From assembly GCA_965224795.1 (NCBI GenBank), contig CBDDAE010000002.1:434001-498000 (forward strand): a DNA stretch of 64,000 nt, read 5' to 3'. Source of the DNA: NVTR01 sp036480115. GTDB lineage: Bacteria > Pseudomonadota > Alphaproteobacteria > Rhodobacterales > Rhodobacteraceae. The notes beneath the pieces are model-generated. The model was not told the origin of the DNA. It did not search any database and saw only the letters and a program-made list of their open reading frames with translations. Positions 25,316 to 34,730 of the stretch are shown here, piece by piece. How positions within the stretch are numbered: the first letter of the stretch is position 1; every line of letters begins with the position of its first letter. A program made the position numbers and the translations under genes.

Positions 25316-26250
25316 TTTTTCACACCCCCATCAATATCGGCCAGTGAAGCCATAAGCGCATCGACTTCTGCTCGTGTTGGCATTGAGGGCGCTGTGCCGG
25401 GGCGCGTTACCGAAATACCGGCGGTGGCACAGCCAAATTTAACTGCATCAAGTGGGTCCTGACCTTCAGCCAGAGCCGCAGCAAAGCCGCCGTTAAAAGC
25501 ATCCCCCGCCCCTGTCGTTTCCACGACAGGTCCAGCGTTGACAGCGGGAACTAACCCGTGCCCCATGACATAAACTCCACGTTCCCCCAGGGTAATAGTC
25601 GGCAAACCCACCCCGGCCACCTTTAGGGCCTGGCAGGCCCGTTCAGCATCCTTGTCCGAACTGACTCTAATTCCGGTTATTGCTTCAGCTTCAGTTTCAT
25701 TTGGGGTGACATAATCGCAAAGCGCCAACATACCATCCGGCAAATCAACCGCGGGGGCCGGGTTTAATATTGTGGTCACACCGGCATTTTTTGCGATCTC
25801 AAGCGCCCGAAAAGCCGCTTTAAGCGGTTGCTCAAGCTGGGTCATAAATACGGCTGCCGATCCAATTGTATCAATGACTTTGGTCATGTCGTCGGCAGTT
25901 ATCAAAGCGCCTGCGCCGGGGGCAACAATTATAGCGTTGTTGCCAGATTTTTCTTCGACAAAAATATATGCCGCACCTGTGTAGCTTTCTGCAAGCTGCT
26001 CAACCATCGGTGTGACGCCAGCGTCGGCCCAGGTTTTCAGTGCTATTTTAGCAAAGTCATCTTGTCCAAGTTTGGTTAAAAACCTGACATCTGCCCCCGC
26101 CTTGGACGCCGCAACGGCCTGGTTTGATCCCTTGCCTCCGGGGCCAAGGCTAAATGAATTTCCCAGTATGGTTTCCCCCATCCGGGGCATTCGATCGGCG
26201 CGATACGTCGTGTCGGCAACAAATACGCCCAATATGACAACACTGCCCAT
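25312..26250 (-). CDS. Ribokinase-like PfkB-family sugar kinase
   Basis: A 312-residue cytoplasmic kinase that would phosphorylate ribose or a related sugar or nucleoside. Family marks are GPGGKGSNQAVAAS near residue 37 and the C-terminal VETTGAGDAFNGGFAAAL with the catalytic Asp. The EKSGNNAIIVAPGAG segment is typical of RbsK. It directly precedes pobA with a 4-base overlap at its stop codon, which is odd for a sugar kinase, and follows the tandem OsmC gene after 109 bases. No ribose transporter is in the window, so the substrate is uncertain. Confidence 0.85.
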   Translation of the reverse strand: MGSVVILGVFVADTTYRADRMPRMGETILGNSFSLGPGGKGSNQAVAASKAGADVRFLTKLGQDDFAKIALKTWADAGVTPMVEQLAESYTGAAYIFVEEKSGNNAIIVAPGAGALITADDMTKVIDTIGSAAVFMTQLEQPLKAAFRALEIAKNAGVTTILNPAPAVDLPDGMLALCDYVTPNETEAEAITGIRVSSDKDAERACQALKVAGVGLPTITLGERGVYVMGHGLVPAVNAGPVVETTGAGDAFNGGFAAALAEGQDPLDAVKFGCATAGISVTRPGTAPSMPTRAEVDALMASLADIDGGVKN

Positions 26251-26359
26251 TTTTACGCCTTTTCAACCAGATACTTTGACTTTGAAACAACCCAATACTG
26301 TCTACTGTTGATGTTAAGGTCTCAATGCGCCATGGGCAAAGGGTTTTTAGTATAACCTA

Positions 26360-27553
26360 TCACCGTTTCACCTTTAGCTTCACCTTCAAATCCGTCCGAC
26401 AAAACGCATGTAAAAAACAAGTCTTTTCAGAAATATCCAACATTTCTTGGGCTGTTTCGATCATTTCGTTCGTCTCTAGGAAAACATGGGTTTCGACCGG
26501 GTCGGCCTGCCCAGGTTTTTCGGTCCCTCCGGTCGCACCACCTAGCGAAAAATGCGTGTCCTGCACGATGCGATAATCAGGCAAGTCCAGACCAAGCATC
26601 GAAACAAAACGCCCGAACTGGGTCATGAAGCAAAACCCAATTCCAGCGGAAATGTAGGAATTCGCGTCTGGCGCGCGGCCTTTGCCGCCATTTTTCGGCG
26701 CTTCTTCGGAAAGAAATCTAAATGACGTACCGTGGGGTGAGTATTGTAATTGCACGATCTCTGTCAGCCCATCATCGCGCAAAGTTGCCACAGCGCCAAT
26801 GTTCAGGCGACGGTCCTGTTCATCCTGCAAACTTGAAGAATCGGTATTGGTGCCGCCTTTCACAGCCTTCTTAGCCGTAATTCCAACCCGTTCCATCAAG
26901 ACCAAATTGTTGGCGTCCGGCTGTATATTTGCAAATTCAGAGCTTGGGTCAGCCAAAATTGGGCCCATTATCCGCGACGCTTTATCCGTAGCTAGTTCGA
27001 CCCCGTTTCGCGACAATGCAAACAGGCTTTGCAATTGCCCTCGCATCAACCCGTTTAACTGTGAAGCATGCACTGCATCCATGATAAACTGGTTCAGCGC
27101 AGCATCATCCAGGTCGCAATCCACAATGACCTGCAGTTCCACCGGCAATGCGCCCCCAGCCATGGTGCGTTTTTGCATAGAACCTTTCATACTGTAGTAA
27201 TTGTCCTGCACCAGTTTAAGATTTCGTAGGGTAATATTTCTGATCTTGGCCAACGCCAAAATTTCATTCATGTAAGACGCGATCATCCCTGTGGTTAAAA
27301 AGGCCAGGGGACAAGGCGCAGAGTCATGTCCATTTAGATAGGGGCCTTCATCGCTGACCAGACGCCATGTTTGCCCGGTTCTGGCAGAGGAAATCAGCGC
27401 TTCTTTTTGAAATCCGGAGAAGGAGCGAACGCGGGTTCGCAGCGCATCGCCCAGGCGCAAGTCTGGCGCATCCAGCCCGCATTCGGGCGCATTGGCTACT
27501 TTAAAAAACGGCGCTTGCTTGCTTTTCCCTATGATGTCATCGCCAAATTTCAT
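26360..27553 (-). CDS. Tandem OsmC-domain protein
   Basis: A 397-residue protein made of two OsmC/Ohr-like halves. The first spans about residues 75-190, with Cys in PCPLAFLTTGM but no second Cys in the matching place. The second spans about 290-395, with Cys in GIGFCFMTQFG and the C-terminal EKTCFLHAFC pair. OsmC/Ohr proteins reduce organic hydroperoxides through such cysteines, so only the C-terminal half looks fully equipped. No signal peptide. It lies 33 bases after the TRAP permease in the aldehyde dehydrogenase-TRAP operon, so it may act in that pathway rather than in general stress defence. The exact role is unknown. Confidence 0.78.
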   Translation of the reverse strand: MKFGDDIIGKSKQAPFFKVANAPECGLDAPDLRLGDALRTRVRSFSGFQKEALISSARTGQTWRLVSDEGPYLNGHDSAPCPLAFLTTGMIASYMNEILALAKIRNITLRNLKLVQDNYYSMKGSMQKRTMAGGALPVELQVIVDCDLDDAALNQFIMDAVHASQLNGLMRGQLQSLFALSRNGVELATDKASRIMGPILADPSSEFANIQPDANNLVLMERVGITAKKAVKGGTNTDSSSLQDEQDRRLNIGAVATLRDDGLTEIVQLQYSPHGTSFRFLSEEAPKNGGKGRAPDANSYISAGIGFCFMTQFGRFVSMLGLDLPDYRIVQDTHFSLGGATGGTEKPGQADPVETHVFLETNEMIETAQEMLDISEKTCFLHAFCRTDLKVKLKVKR

Positions 27554-27586
27554 CGACCTATCCCCTAATTTATTGGCCAGTAAACC

Positions 27587-28891
27587 CTACCCAAACATCG
27601 AATTTGGCAGCAGCAACGCAATGGCCGGCACCAGCAGAATTAGAAATACACAGGCCATCATGGCAAACCAGAACGGCCAGATACCGCGAAAAATTGTGTT
27701 TAGTGGCACGTCTTTAGCAATGCCTTTGACCACGAACACATTAATTCCCACCGGTGGTGATATCAGCGCCATTTCCAAAACGATAACGATCAAAACGCCA
27801 AACCAGATCATATCAATCCCCAGTGTTTCCAGGATTGGCTGCACCAGCGGCACGGTCAGCACCAGTATTGCGAACCCTTCCAGGAATGTGCCCAGCACCA
27901 TGAACATGATCAAGATCGCCACCACCACTTGCATACCGGTAAAGCCCTGACCTTCGACCCATTCGATCAGCGCGAATGGGATGCCGGTGAAGCCCACGAA
28001 TGTTTTGAAAACGAACGCGCCAAACAGGATCAAGAACACAGTGCCGGTGGATTTCAGGGTGCTAGAAATCACTTCTACAATATTTTCCCAACTTAGGGCG
28101 CGGCGCATTAGCGTCACCAGCAGGGCCAGAAAAGCGCCAACGCCCGCCGCTTCAACGGCTGAAAACACACCGGTATAAATGCCGCCAATAGTCAGGAAAA
28201 TTATGCCTAGTATCCAGCCAGCCCTGCCCAGTGATTTTAGCCGGATCGCCAGTTCCGGCCTATCAAGCGACATCGGGGCTTTTTCGGGGTTGCGAGACAC
28301 GATGATCCAGATGGTTACGATGAACAGCAAGGTCAGCAACAGCCCCGGCAGCACACCGGCCATAAATAGCCGCCCGATGCTTTCTTCGGTCAAGATAGCG
28401 TAGACCACAAACCCGGCCGAGGGCGGGATCAAAATGCCAAGGGTGCCGCCCGCCGCAATCGCGCCAGTGGCTAAACCATTATCATAATTAAACCGCTGCA
28501 TTTCGGGCAGTGATACGCGACCCATGGTCAGGGCCGCCGCCAATGAAGACCCGGAAAGCGCCGAAAACCCGGCACAGCCAACAATGGTGGCCGAAGCCAA
28601 CCCGCCTTTCAGGTGGCCAAACCAGCTATGGGCGGCGTCATACAGATCACGGCTCATACCTGATACCCCTGCCAGATTGCCCATCAGGATGAACAGCGGC
28701 AGGATAGTCAGCGAGAAATTGGAACTTTCGCCAAAGATTTCGCCGGCGACCACCGGCAGGCTGGCTTGCGGGCGGATGGCGTAAATGCCAACGGCACCCA
28801 CCAGCATCATTGAGATGCCAACCGGCATCCGCAAAAACAGCAAAATAAACAACGCGCCAAAACCGATGAATGCAATTGTAGTGCCGTCCAT
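27587..28891 (-). CDS. dctM: TRAP transporter large permease (DctM type)
   Basis: A 434-residue protein with about 12 membrane segments, forming the sodium-coupled transport channel of a TRAP importer. Typical blocks are LFLRMPVGISMMLVG at the N-terminus, GRVSLPEMQRFNYDNGLATG and AAGGTLGILIPPSAGFVVYA. Its ATG overlaps the stop of the small permease (TGATG). The usual DctPQM set is complete here, and the operon also contains aldehyde dehydrogenase and an OsmC protein, which suggests an aromatic or aliphatic acid ligand. Confidence 0.92.
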   Translation of the reverse strand: MDGTTIAFIGFGALFILLFLRMPVGISMMLVGAVGIYAIRPQASLPVVAGEIFGESSNFSLTILPLFILMGNLAGVSGMSRDLYDAAHSWFGHLKGGLASATIVGCAGFSALSGSSLAAALTMGRVSLPEMQRFNYDNGLATGAIAAGGTLGILIPPSAGFVVYAILTEESIGRLFMAGVLPGLLLTLLFIVTIWIIVSRNPEKAPMSLDRPELAIRLKSLGRAGWILGIIFLTIGGIYTGVFSAVEAAGVGAFLALLVTLMRRALSWENIVEVISSTLKSTGTVFLILFGAFVFKTFVGFTGIPFALIEWVEGQGFTGMQVVVAILIMFMVLGTFLEGFAILVLTVPLVQPILETLGIDMIWFGVLIVIVLEMALISPPVGINVFVVKGIAKDVPLNTIFRGIWPFWFAMMACVFLILLVPAIALLLPNSMFG

Positions 28892-29427
28892 CAGTCGTGG
28901 GCCTCATTTGGATCAGTTCCGGACCAATGGGCCAGACCGGTCAGTAAATGCACCAGCAACAACAGCGCGTAAGATCCTATAGCCACGGCCAGCACATAAT
29001 AAAACGGCGTGTGTATGATGGAAATATTGTTGGTCAGATCACCACAAGGCAGGCCGCAGCCGCCCTTTTTGAACAGCGCAAAGCTGGCAAGGGTCAGCAT
29101 GGCCACGCCCAGCACCCTTACCAGTATATCAGTAAACCGGGTGACCCGGCGACCAGCGACCATGGTGATGATATTCACCGACACATGCGATTGATGATGG
29201 GCGCCATATGCCACTGATGCGGCCACAACGATTGTCAGCACCATGGTTGAAACGTCTTCGATACCAAAAATCGGATCATTCAGCACATAGCGCCAGAACA
29301 CCCCCACCATGGTAATCGCCATCAGCCCAACAATGGCAATGCCGCCAACAATGGCAAACAGCCCGGCCAACCGGCCGAGCTGCTTTTCAGCCCAAGTCAG
29401 GGCGTAGGGTGTCGCCTCAGACACCAA
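28891..29427 (-). CDS. dctQ: TRAP transporter small permease (DctQ type)
   Basis: A 178-residue protein with four membrane segments, the usual size of the DctQ subunit. The block VFWRYVLNDPIFGIEDVSTM and the VAYGAHHQSHVSVNII segment match the family. The frame starts with TTG at 29427 directly followed by GTG at 29424, next to the stop of dctP; either could be used. It overlaps dctM at its end. Confidence 0.88.
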   Translation of the reverse strand: MVSEATPYALTWAEKQLGRLAGLFAIVGGIAIVGLMAITMVGVFWRYVLNDPIFGIEDVSTMVLTIVVAASVAYGAHHQSHVSVNIITMVAGRRVTRFTDILVRVLGVAMLTLASFALFKKGGCGLPCGDLTNNISIIHTPFYYVLAVAIGSYALLLLVHLLTGLAHWSGTDPNEAHD

Positions 29428-30408
29428 TTAGTTTCCCTGCATCAGCGAAATAATATCACCGACCGTTTTGTCGCCTGCCGGACCGGCCAAAGTACTGGCC
29501 AGCGTATCTGCAATGGCTTCGTTAAAGCGCGCTTTTTCTTCATCGGATAGATCAATGATTTCTAATCCCGCATCGGCGGCAATTTTCATCCCACGGGCAG
29601 CAGCGGCCCCATACGTGGTACCACCACTTTCCGACAGCGCAGCCGCTGCCGCCTCATTTACCCAGCCCTGTTCTTCTTCCGACAGGGCATCAAACACCCC
29701 CTGGTTCATCAGCAAGACAAAGGCAGAACCAGACCCCGGCATCCATGTGGTCAGGAAATTACCCGGTTCTTGCAGCTTGAACGACCCGATCGCAGAGGGG
29801 CCGATGGCAATTCCGTCAATAACGCCATTGGCCAGGTTCTGGTTGATCACGGTCACGGGCTGGGCAACGGCGCTGGCCCCCAGTGCTTCCATAAAGGCGA
29901 CGTCCTGCTTTGCGGTAACCCGGATTTTTAAACCTTTCATATCCTCAAGCGTGCGTACAGCCTTATCGCGTGTAATCAACACGGGCGGCGCGTTGGCCCA
30001 AATTGCCAGCACCTTGGCATTATATTCGGTTTCCAACTCGGCGCGTGCATTCAGCAGAGCCGTTGTACAAGCGCTGGCGCTGTCACAAACCCCCGGCAAG
30101 GTCACAACATTGGTTTTGGGGAACAATGCCCCGGTATAGCCTGGCAGCGCAAACACCACATCTGCAATCCCATCAAGCAAGATGGAATATTGCTTGGGCG
30201 GCACAGAATTCAGTGCGCCTGCTGGGAACATTTTGACGGTTAATTCTCCACCTGAAACCTCTGCAAGTTTTTCCGAAAATGGCGTGAAAACCGCTTTGTT
30301 CATCGGGTGTTTCGGGCTCATAAAATATGAAAGCGAAATTTCCCCCGCCGAAACCTGTGCCCCAAATGCTAGCGTGGCCGCTGTGGCCAGTGCCAATAGT
30401 CCTTTCAT
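29428..30408 (-). CDS. dctP: TRAP transporter substrate-binding protein (DctP type)
   Basis: A 326-residue periplasmic receptor with a signal peptide (about 1-21, ending VSA). The mature chain begins with the LSYFMSPKHPMNKAVFTPF strand. The carboxylate-binding Arg of DctP proteins is probably the one in KGLKIRVTAKQD, with the usual conserved helix after it. It follows aldehyde dehydrogenase after 21 bases and precedes dctQ without a gap. GGGAGAACGACG precedes the ATG. Confidence 0.9.
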   Translation of the reverse strand: MKGLLALATAATLAFGAQVSAGEISLSYFMSPKHPMNKAVFTPFSEKLAEVSGGELTVKMFPAGALNSVPPKQYSILLDGIADVVFALPGYTGALFPKTNVVTLPGVCDSASACTTALLNARAELETEYNAKVLAIWANAPPVLITRDKAVRTLEDMKGLKIRVTAKQDVAFMEALGASAVAQPVTVINQNLANGVIDGIAIGPSAIGSFKLQEPGNFLTTWMPGSGSAFVLLMNQGVFDALSEEEQGWVNEAAAAALSESGGTTYGAAAARGMKIAADAGLEIIDLSDEEKARFNEAIADTLASTLAGPAGDKTVGDIISLMQGN

Positions 30409-30429
30409 CGTCGTTCTCCCTGATTGACG

Positions 30430-31923
30430 TTAAGAGTGTAACCAGCCGGGTTGGCTGGAAATAGAATGGTATTCCTGAAACTGGATAATGCCTTCATAGC
30501 CCAGATTGCGCCCGATACCCGATTGCTTGAAGCCACCAAACGGGCCGCGGCTGTCTTGGCCCATGGGGCCATGGGCGTTCAGATAGGTATAACCAGCTTC
30601 TAGTTGCTTAGCCAAAACAACAGCGCGATCCCGATCCGCTGTCCAAACCGAAGAACACAGGCCAAAATCGCTGTCATTAGCTTTGGTGATTACCTCATCA
30701 TCGCTTTCAAATGGCATGATTGGCAGGGCTGGACCAAACTGTTCTTCGCGCACAATATCTAGGGCCGGGTCCGCATCCAAAACCAATGTTGGTTTCTGGA
30801 AATAACCGTCGTTGTACAGTGCTTCATCCGGCACTCGCCCACATTCCTGCACATCGGCACCTGCCGCGCGCGCCTGAGTGATCATGTCGGTTACGACCTT
30901 CAGTTGTTTGGCGTTGTTCACCGGCCCCATATTGGTTTCTTCCAACAGACCGTCCCCGATAACCATGCGGTTGCAGGTGGCTTTCAGACCTTCCACCACT
31001 TCGTCATAGCGCGAACGATGTACATAAAGCCGCTTGATGGCCATGCAAATCTGGCCTGATGACAGGAACGTTCCCATATACATGCGCATAAAGGCACCGG
31101 GGTCCAGTTCTGCATCCTGACAAATAATGGCCGCGTCATTGCCGCCCAGTTCCAGCGTTACCGGGGTTATATTATCGGCCGCCATTTTCATTATATGGCG
31201 GCCAACACCAACGGAGCCGGTAAAATTCACGAAGCGCACCAGTGGATGGGTGATCAGTGGATCGCCAATTTCCGATGCACTACCGGTGATGATATTGACC
31301 ACGCCGGGCGGCAAAAGGGCTGCGATTTTATGCAGGGTCAATGACGGTGCCAGGGCTGAATTGTGCGACGGCTTCACGACCACAGTATTACCTGCCATCA
31401 GCGCCTGGGGCAGTTTTGCCCCCAGAATTGAAAGCGGCCAGTTCCACGGCACGATTAACGCGGCAACACCGCGGGCCTGCCGGGTGATGATGGTATCAAA
31501 GGGTGGGCCCGTCAGGTTTTCATCTGCTCCCAACCGTTCAGCGTAGGACGCTGTCAGACGAAACCGATCCCCCAACCGGGTCATTTCCATTAGGGTTTCT
31601 TTTAAGACCTTGCCGTGCTCGCGGCAAAACAGACGCGAGCGGTATTTTACATCTTCTTCATCCGCTACCAGAATATCAGCGATCTGGTTCAACAGCGCTG
31701 CCCGTTCTTCGTAGCTTCTGGCAGCCCAGGCGGGAAACGCGGCATGGGCGGCTTTTACTGCGGCGTCTACATCTTCATGTGTGGCGCTGGCCGCCTGACC
31801 CACAAGTTCCTTTGGCCGTGCGGGGTTGTGTATTTCATAGGTCCTGCCACCACTTGCCGGGCGGACCTCGCCGTCAATAAAAAGCTCGGTTGTGACCGGT
31901 GTATCCATGTTTTGGACGTTCAT
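30430..31923 (-). CDS. NAD(P)-dependent aldehyde dehydrogenase
   Basis: A 497-residue ALDH-superfamily enzyme that would oxidise an aldehyde to the acid. The catalytic Glu lies in TLELGGNDAAII and the nucleophilic Cys in LSSGQICMAIKRLYV; the nucleotide-binding FTGSVGVGRHI is also present. ATG 31923 has GGGGGAAGG upstream; an in-frame start at 31944 is less likely. It is first in the operon with the TRAP transporter and OsmC protein, facing the GntR regulator. The substrate may be an aromatic aldehyde, because pobA and pca genes lie downstream on the same strand, but the sequence alone does not show this. Confidence 0.88.
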   Translation of the reverse strand: MNVQNMDTPVTTELFIDGEVRPASGGRTYEIHNPARPKELVGQAASATHEDVDAAVKAAHAAFPAWAARSYEERAALLNQIADILVADEEDVKYRSRLFCREHGKVLKETLMEMTRLGDRFRLTASYAERLGADENLTGPPFDTIITRQARGVAALIVPWNWPLSILGAKLPQALMAGNTVVVKPSHNSALAPSLTLHKIAALLPPGVVNIITGSASEIGDPLITHPLVRFVNFTGSVGVGRHIMKMAADNITPVTLELGGNDAAIICQDAELDPGAFMRMYMGTFLSSGQICMAIKRLYVHRSRYDEVVEGLKATCNRMVIGDGLLEETNMGPVNNAKQLKVVTDMITQARAAGADVQECGRVPDEALYNDGYFQKPTLVLDADPALDIVREEQFGPALPIMPFESDDEVITKANDSDFGLCSSVWTADRDRAVVLAKQLEAGYTYLNAHGPMGQDSRGPFGGFKQSGIGRNLGYEGIIQFQEYHSISSQPGWLHS

Positions 31924-31976
31924 AACCTTCCCCCACAAAATCACGAAGAATCTCAGACAGTGCCGAGTTTCTTCTT

Positions 31977-32050
31977 TATGGATACATTAAGTGTTCAACA
32001 GCCGTCAATTTTATTCTATAAATGCCAATATCTAGCTTTTTGTATCCATA
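31977..32050. promoter_or_regulatory. Probable GntR operator: inverted pair of TATGGATACA sites
   Basis: TATGGATACA at 31977-31986 is the exact reverse complement of TGTATCCATA at 32041-32050. Each half is itself close to the TGTATACA-like palindrome bound by FadR-subfamily GntR dimers. The pair lies in the 140-base region between the aldehyde dehydrogenase start (31923) and the gntR start (32064), so it may control both directions and allow looping. Confidence 0.6.
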
Positions 32051-32063
32051 TTTTGGGGCAGCC

Positions 32064-32762
32064 ATGACTACCCATGTTGAAAAGGTTCTTTCGATCATGC
32101 GCCGCAAAGTCGTTAACGGCGACTACAACAGCTGTGATCGTATTTCTGAAGTGGCTATTGCCCTTGAAATGGGGGTTTCACGAACCCCGGCTAGGATTGC
32201 ACTGGCTGCTTTGGAAGCCGAGGGTTTGTTGGAAAAGCGCAAAGGCCGTGGTTATTCCGTGCGACCTATTCAATCTCAGGATGTGGCCAAAGCCATAGAA
32301 GTGCGAAGCGTGCTGGAAGGGCTGGCTGCGCGCAATATGGCCCAAAATGGCATGACAGCGGACACCAAACGGCGGCTCCAAAACTCTATTCGCCAGTCGG
32401 CGGCGCTTTTGGAAAGCCATCAACCAAGTGACGATCTTATTGGCGGCTATCAGCAAGCCAATGTTATTTTTCATGAAACGCTGATGAACAACTGCGGCAA
32501 TGAATTTATCACCCATACCTTCGAACGCATTCGACACCTACCACTGACAGCGCTAGGGACACTGGCCTTCAGGCCAACAAATCTTGATAAAGAACGCCGG
32601 CGTCTGAGTGTTGGTCATTCCCAACATGTGATCATTCTGGATGCTATCGAAAAACGCGACGGCGCCCGCGCCGAGGCTATGATGCGTGAGCACAGTAATG
32701 CGACGCTGAATTACGCGGACCTGTTTGTCGGCGATTACAGCGTCATTTCGGTCGATTTGTAG
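32064..32762 (+). CDS. GntR-family transcriptional regulator with FCD domain
   Basis: A 232-residue DNA-binding regulator. The N-terminal winged helix (about residues 1-72) includes RISEVAIALEMGVSRTPARI and the wing EKRKGRGYSV. The C-terminal part is an all-helical FCD ligand domain, with RSVLEGLAARNMAQ and the metal/ligand residues in NVIFHETLMNNCGN and VGHSQHVIILDAIEKRD. ATG 32064 is preferred; an upstream in-frame ATG at 32022 would put a hydrophobic tail ahead of the helix-turn-helix and lies before the operator. It probably controls the divergent aldehyde dehydrogenase-TRAP-OsmC operon. Confidence 0.88.
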   Translation: MTTHVEKVLSIMRRKVVNGDYNSCDRISEVAIALEMGVSRTPARIALAALEAEGLLEKRKGRGYSVRPIQSQDVAKAIEVRSVLEGLAARNMAQNGMTADTKRRLQNSIRQSAALLESHQPSDDLIGGYQQANVIFHETLMNNCGNEFITHTFERIRHLPLTALGTLAFRPTNLDKERRRLSVGHSQHVIILDAIEKRDGARAEAMMREHSNATLNYADLFVGDYSVISVDL

Positions 32763-32776
32763 GCGAACTAATCCGG

Positions 32777-34408
32777 CTAAGAGGCCTGTCCGCCAACAAC
32801 GTGGCGGATAATATCAAATGCATCAACGCTTTCAGAATTTCCAACCCAAGCAATGAAATGGTCCGGTCGCACCAGAATGTACTTAGCACCATAGGTGTTT
32901 TCCAATTCAGGGTCAGAGGCTGTGATAATGGCTAATGGTACGTTTAATTGGCTGGCTGCTTTTTCGAACCTTTGTTCGACAGTCTTACTGCCCCCCAAAG
33001 AGATAAGCGCAAAATCAGCCCCAATTTCATTAAACAGGTCGCGTTTTCCTGGCAGTTCATGGGGTGCCAAATGTTGGCCGGCGCGTGCTGTGAAAGAATG
33101 GCTTCCTGCAGCACTGGGCGGGCCATTTTGCGACCCTATTACCAATGGTGAACCGCAATAATGGGGTGCATAGGCGGTCACGTCGGAATTGCCACCGGCG
33201 GCCCGTGCGGTCCAGGCCGCTTCAAAACTGGCAAGGTCTTTTTTGGGGTTGTACTGATTGATGAATTCCCGGTCATCACCAATCATGCGGGCAATAAAAT
33301 CATCCGCGGTTGAGCGAAAAACCGGCAGTCGTTCACTGCTGTAGCTGTCCAGCAAAGCGTCCCCGCCCCACCCTTGCAACTGGGCCGCAAGTTTCCATGC
33401 CAGATTGCGTGCGTCCTCCAGCCCGGTGTTGATACCAAATCCACCGTAAGGTGGGTGCGAATGGGCTGCGTCCCCGGCGATGAACACCCGACCCTTGCAA
33501 TAGGTCTTGGCCGTGGCAATACGCAGGTCCCAAAACCCGACATGTTCAAAATTCAAGGCAAATTCCGCACCAACTACGCCATGTAAGAACTTTTCGAAAT
33601 CAAAGTTCTCGACCGTGGTGCCGACAGGTACAGGGGCATGAAAAAACCAAGTTCCTTTTAGATCAACCCGGCCCAAGAATTGCCAATACCCATTCAATTT
33701 TGGGTTAATAATGCTGAAATAGGATTTACCCGAAAACAGTTCTAACAAAGCGTGCAGTTCCATTGAATTGAACACCAGCAGCACCATACGCCGGTCATGG
33801 GGTTCAATATCTTGCTCAATACTCGCCAGATCACGGGTGACAGAACCGCTGCCATCACAACCAACCACATATTGGGCGCTAAGGCGGCGCTGGCCTGGCC
33901 CGGTCCGTTCAGCAATTTCAACAGTTACGTTTTGATCGTGTTGCTGAAGCCCGGTGACAGACCAACCATAGTGGATGTTCACATTGTCCAACTGAGAAGC
34001 CCTATGGCGAAACACTGTTTCGGTGGCATATTGCGGCAATCGCTCATTGTCAGCGAAATAGTATGGTCTGACTTCAGCTCGGCGAAACCAATCATAGCTG
34101 TAGCCACTAAGTAGCGTGCCATAGGCGGTTAGTCCGGCACTGCCATAGGCATGCGGGATAGGCGCAGCATTGCGAATTTCCTTAGACACGCCCCAGAACC
34201 GAAAATGTTCACCGGTACGCTGTGTCAGGTTCTGACCTTTGGGCACATGGTGTACTTTCGCATGGCGTTCTACAACAGACACCGAAATACCGCGCTGCCC
34301 TAAATCAATCGCCAACCCTAACCCAACCGGACCACCGCCAACGATCAGAACCTGAGCATCCTGTTGCCCGGTCGGTTTGGATCTCGTTGTTTTCACCGTT
34401 CTTTGCAT
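32777..34408 (-). CDS. FAD-dependent aromatic monooxygenase (PheA/MhpA-like)
   Basis: A flavoprotein hydroxylase of the FAD_binding_3 group, which includes phenol and 3-(3-hydroxyphenyl)propionate hydroxylases. The ADP-binding motif is VLIVGGGPVGLGLAIDLG, the second is VVGCDGSGSVTRDLA, and the FAD ribityl motif is IAGDAAHSHPPYGGFGINTG. The last 150 residues form the thioredoxin-like C-terminal domain common to the group. I take ATG 34408 (543 residues); a TTG at 34471 would add 21 hydrophobic residues. It is convergent with gntR and not part of the pob operon. The substrate is unknown. Confidence 0.83.
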   Translation of the reverse strand: MQRTVKTTRSKPTGQQDAQVLIVGGGPVGLGLAIDLGQRGISVSVVERHAKVHHVPKGQNLTQRTGEHFRFWGVSKEIRNAAPIPHAYGSAGLTAYGTLLSGYSYDWFRRAEVRPYYFADNERLPQYATETVFRHRASQLDNVNIHYGWSVTGLQQHDQNVTVEIAERTGPGQRRLSAQYVVGCDGSGSVTRDLASIEQDIEPHDRRMVLLVFNSMELHALLELFSGKSYFSIINPKLNGYWQFLGRVDLKGTWFFHAPVPVGTTVENFDFEKFLHGVVGAEFALNFEHVGFWDLRIATAKTYCKGRVFIAGDAAHSHPPYGGFGINTGLEDARNLAWKLAAQLQGWGGDALLDSYSSERLPVFRSTADDFIARMIGDDREFINQYNPKKDLASFEAAWTARAAGGNSDVTAYAPHYCGSPLVIGSQNGPPSAAGSHSFTARAGQHLAPHELPGKRDLFNEIGADFALISLGGSKTVEQRFEKAASQLNVPLAIITASDPELENTYGAKYILVRPDHFIAWVGNSESVDAFDIIRHVVGGQAS

Positions 34409-34622
34409 TCTCTTGGCATCAGCTACTGTGTAGCTAATCAAAAAAATGAGCGAAGGTAAAATTCCTTCCAATAGTGTGCAGCGCAGAATGCTTCAAAGCC
34501 ACCAACTTTTCTTTGTTGTCAAATCGAAATTTGAACTGTCAGGACTTTGAACCAGTTGTTTTCACCAACTTTGTAGATATTTGGCTTCAGGTTGCAAATC
34601 TTGAAATCACTCAGGTTCATTC

Positions 34623-34673
34623 TGGGGGTATTAAGTTTTGGATGTTTTCAATGTACCCCCAAGTATACCCCCA
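34623..34673. repeat. Three copies of the octamer TACCCCCA (one inverted)
   Basis: The copies are at 34623-34630 (inverted), 34654-34661 and 34666-34673; the two direct copies are 12 bases apart, about one helical turn. They may be protein-binding sites such as recombinase arm sites, or a simple regulatory site. No protein-coding explanation holds. Confidence 0.35.
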
Positions 34674-34730
34674 ATCTGGAGGGATAGTTGCAGATGGTAA
34701 AACCGTGATTGGATAAACCTGTGCAACTTT

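Noticed and set aside
34474..34716. 80-codon ORF next to tRNA-Thr, considered as an integrase remnant
   Set aside because: The product shows no recombinase motif and much of it is formed by the TACCCCCA repeats. No catalytic Arg or Tyr context is present.
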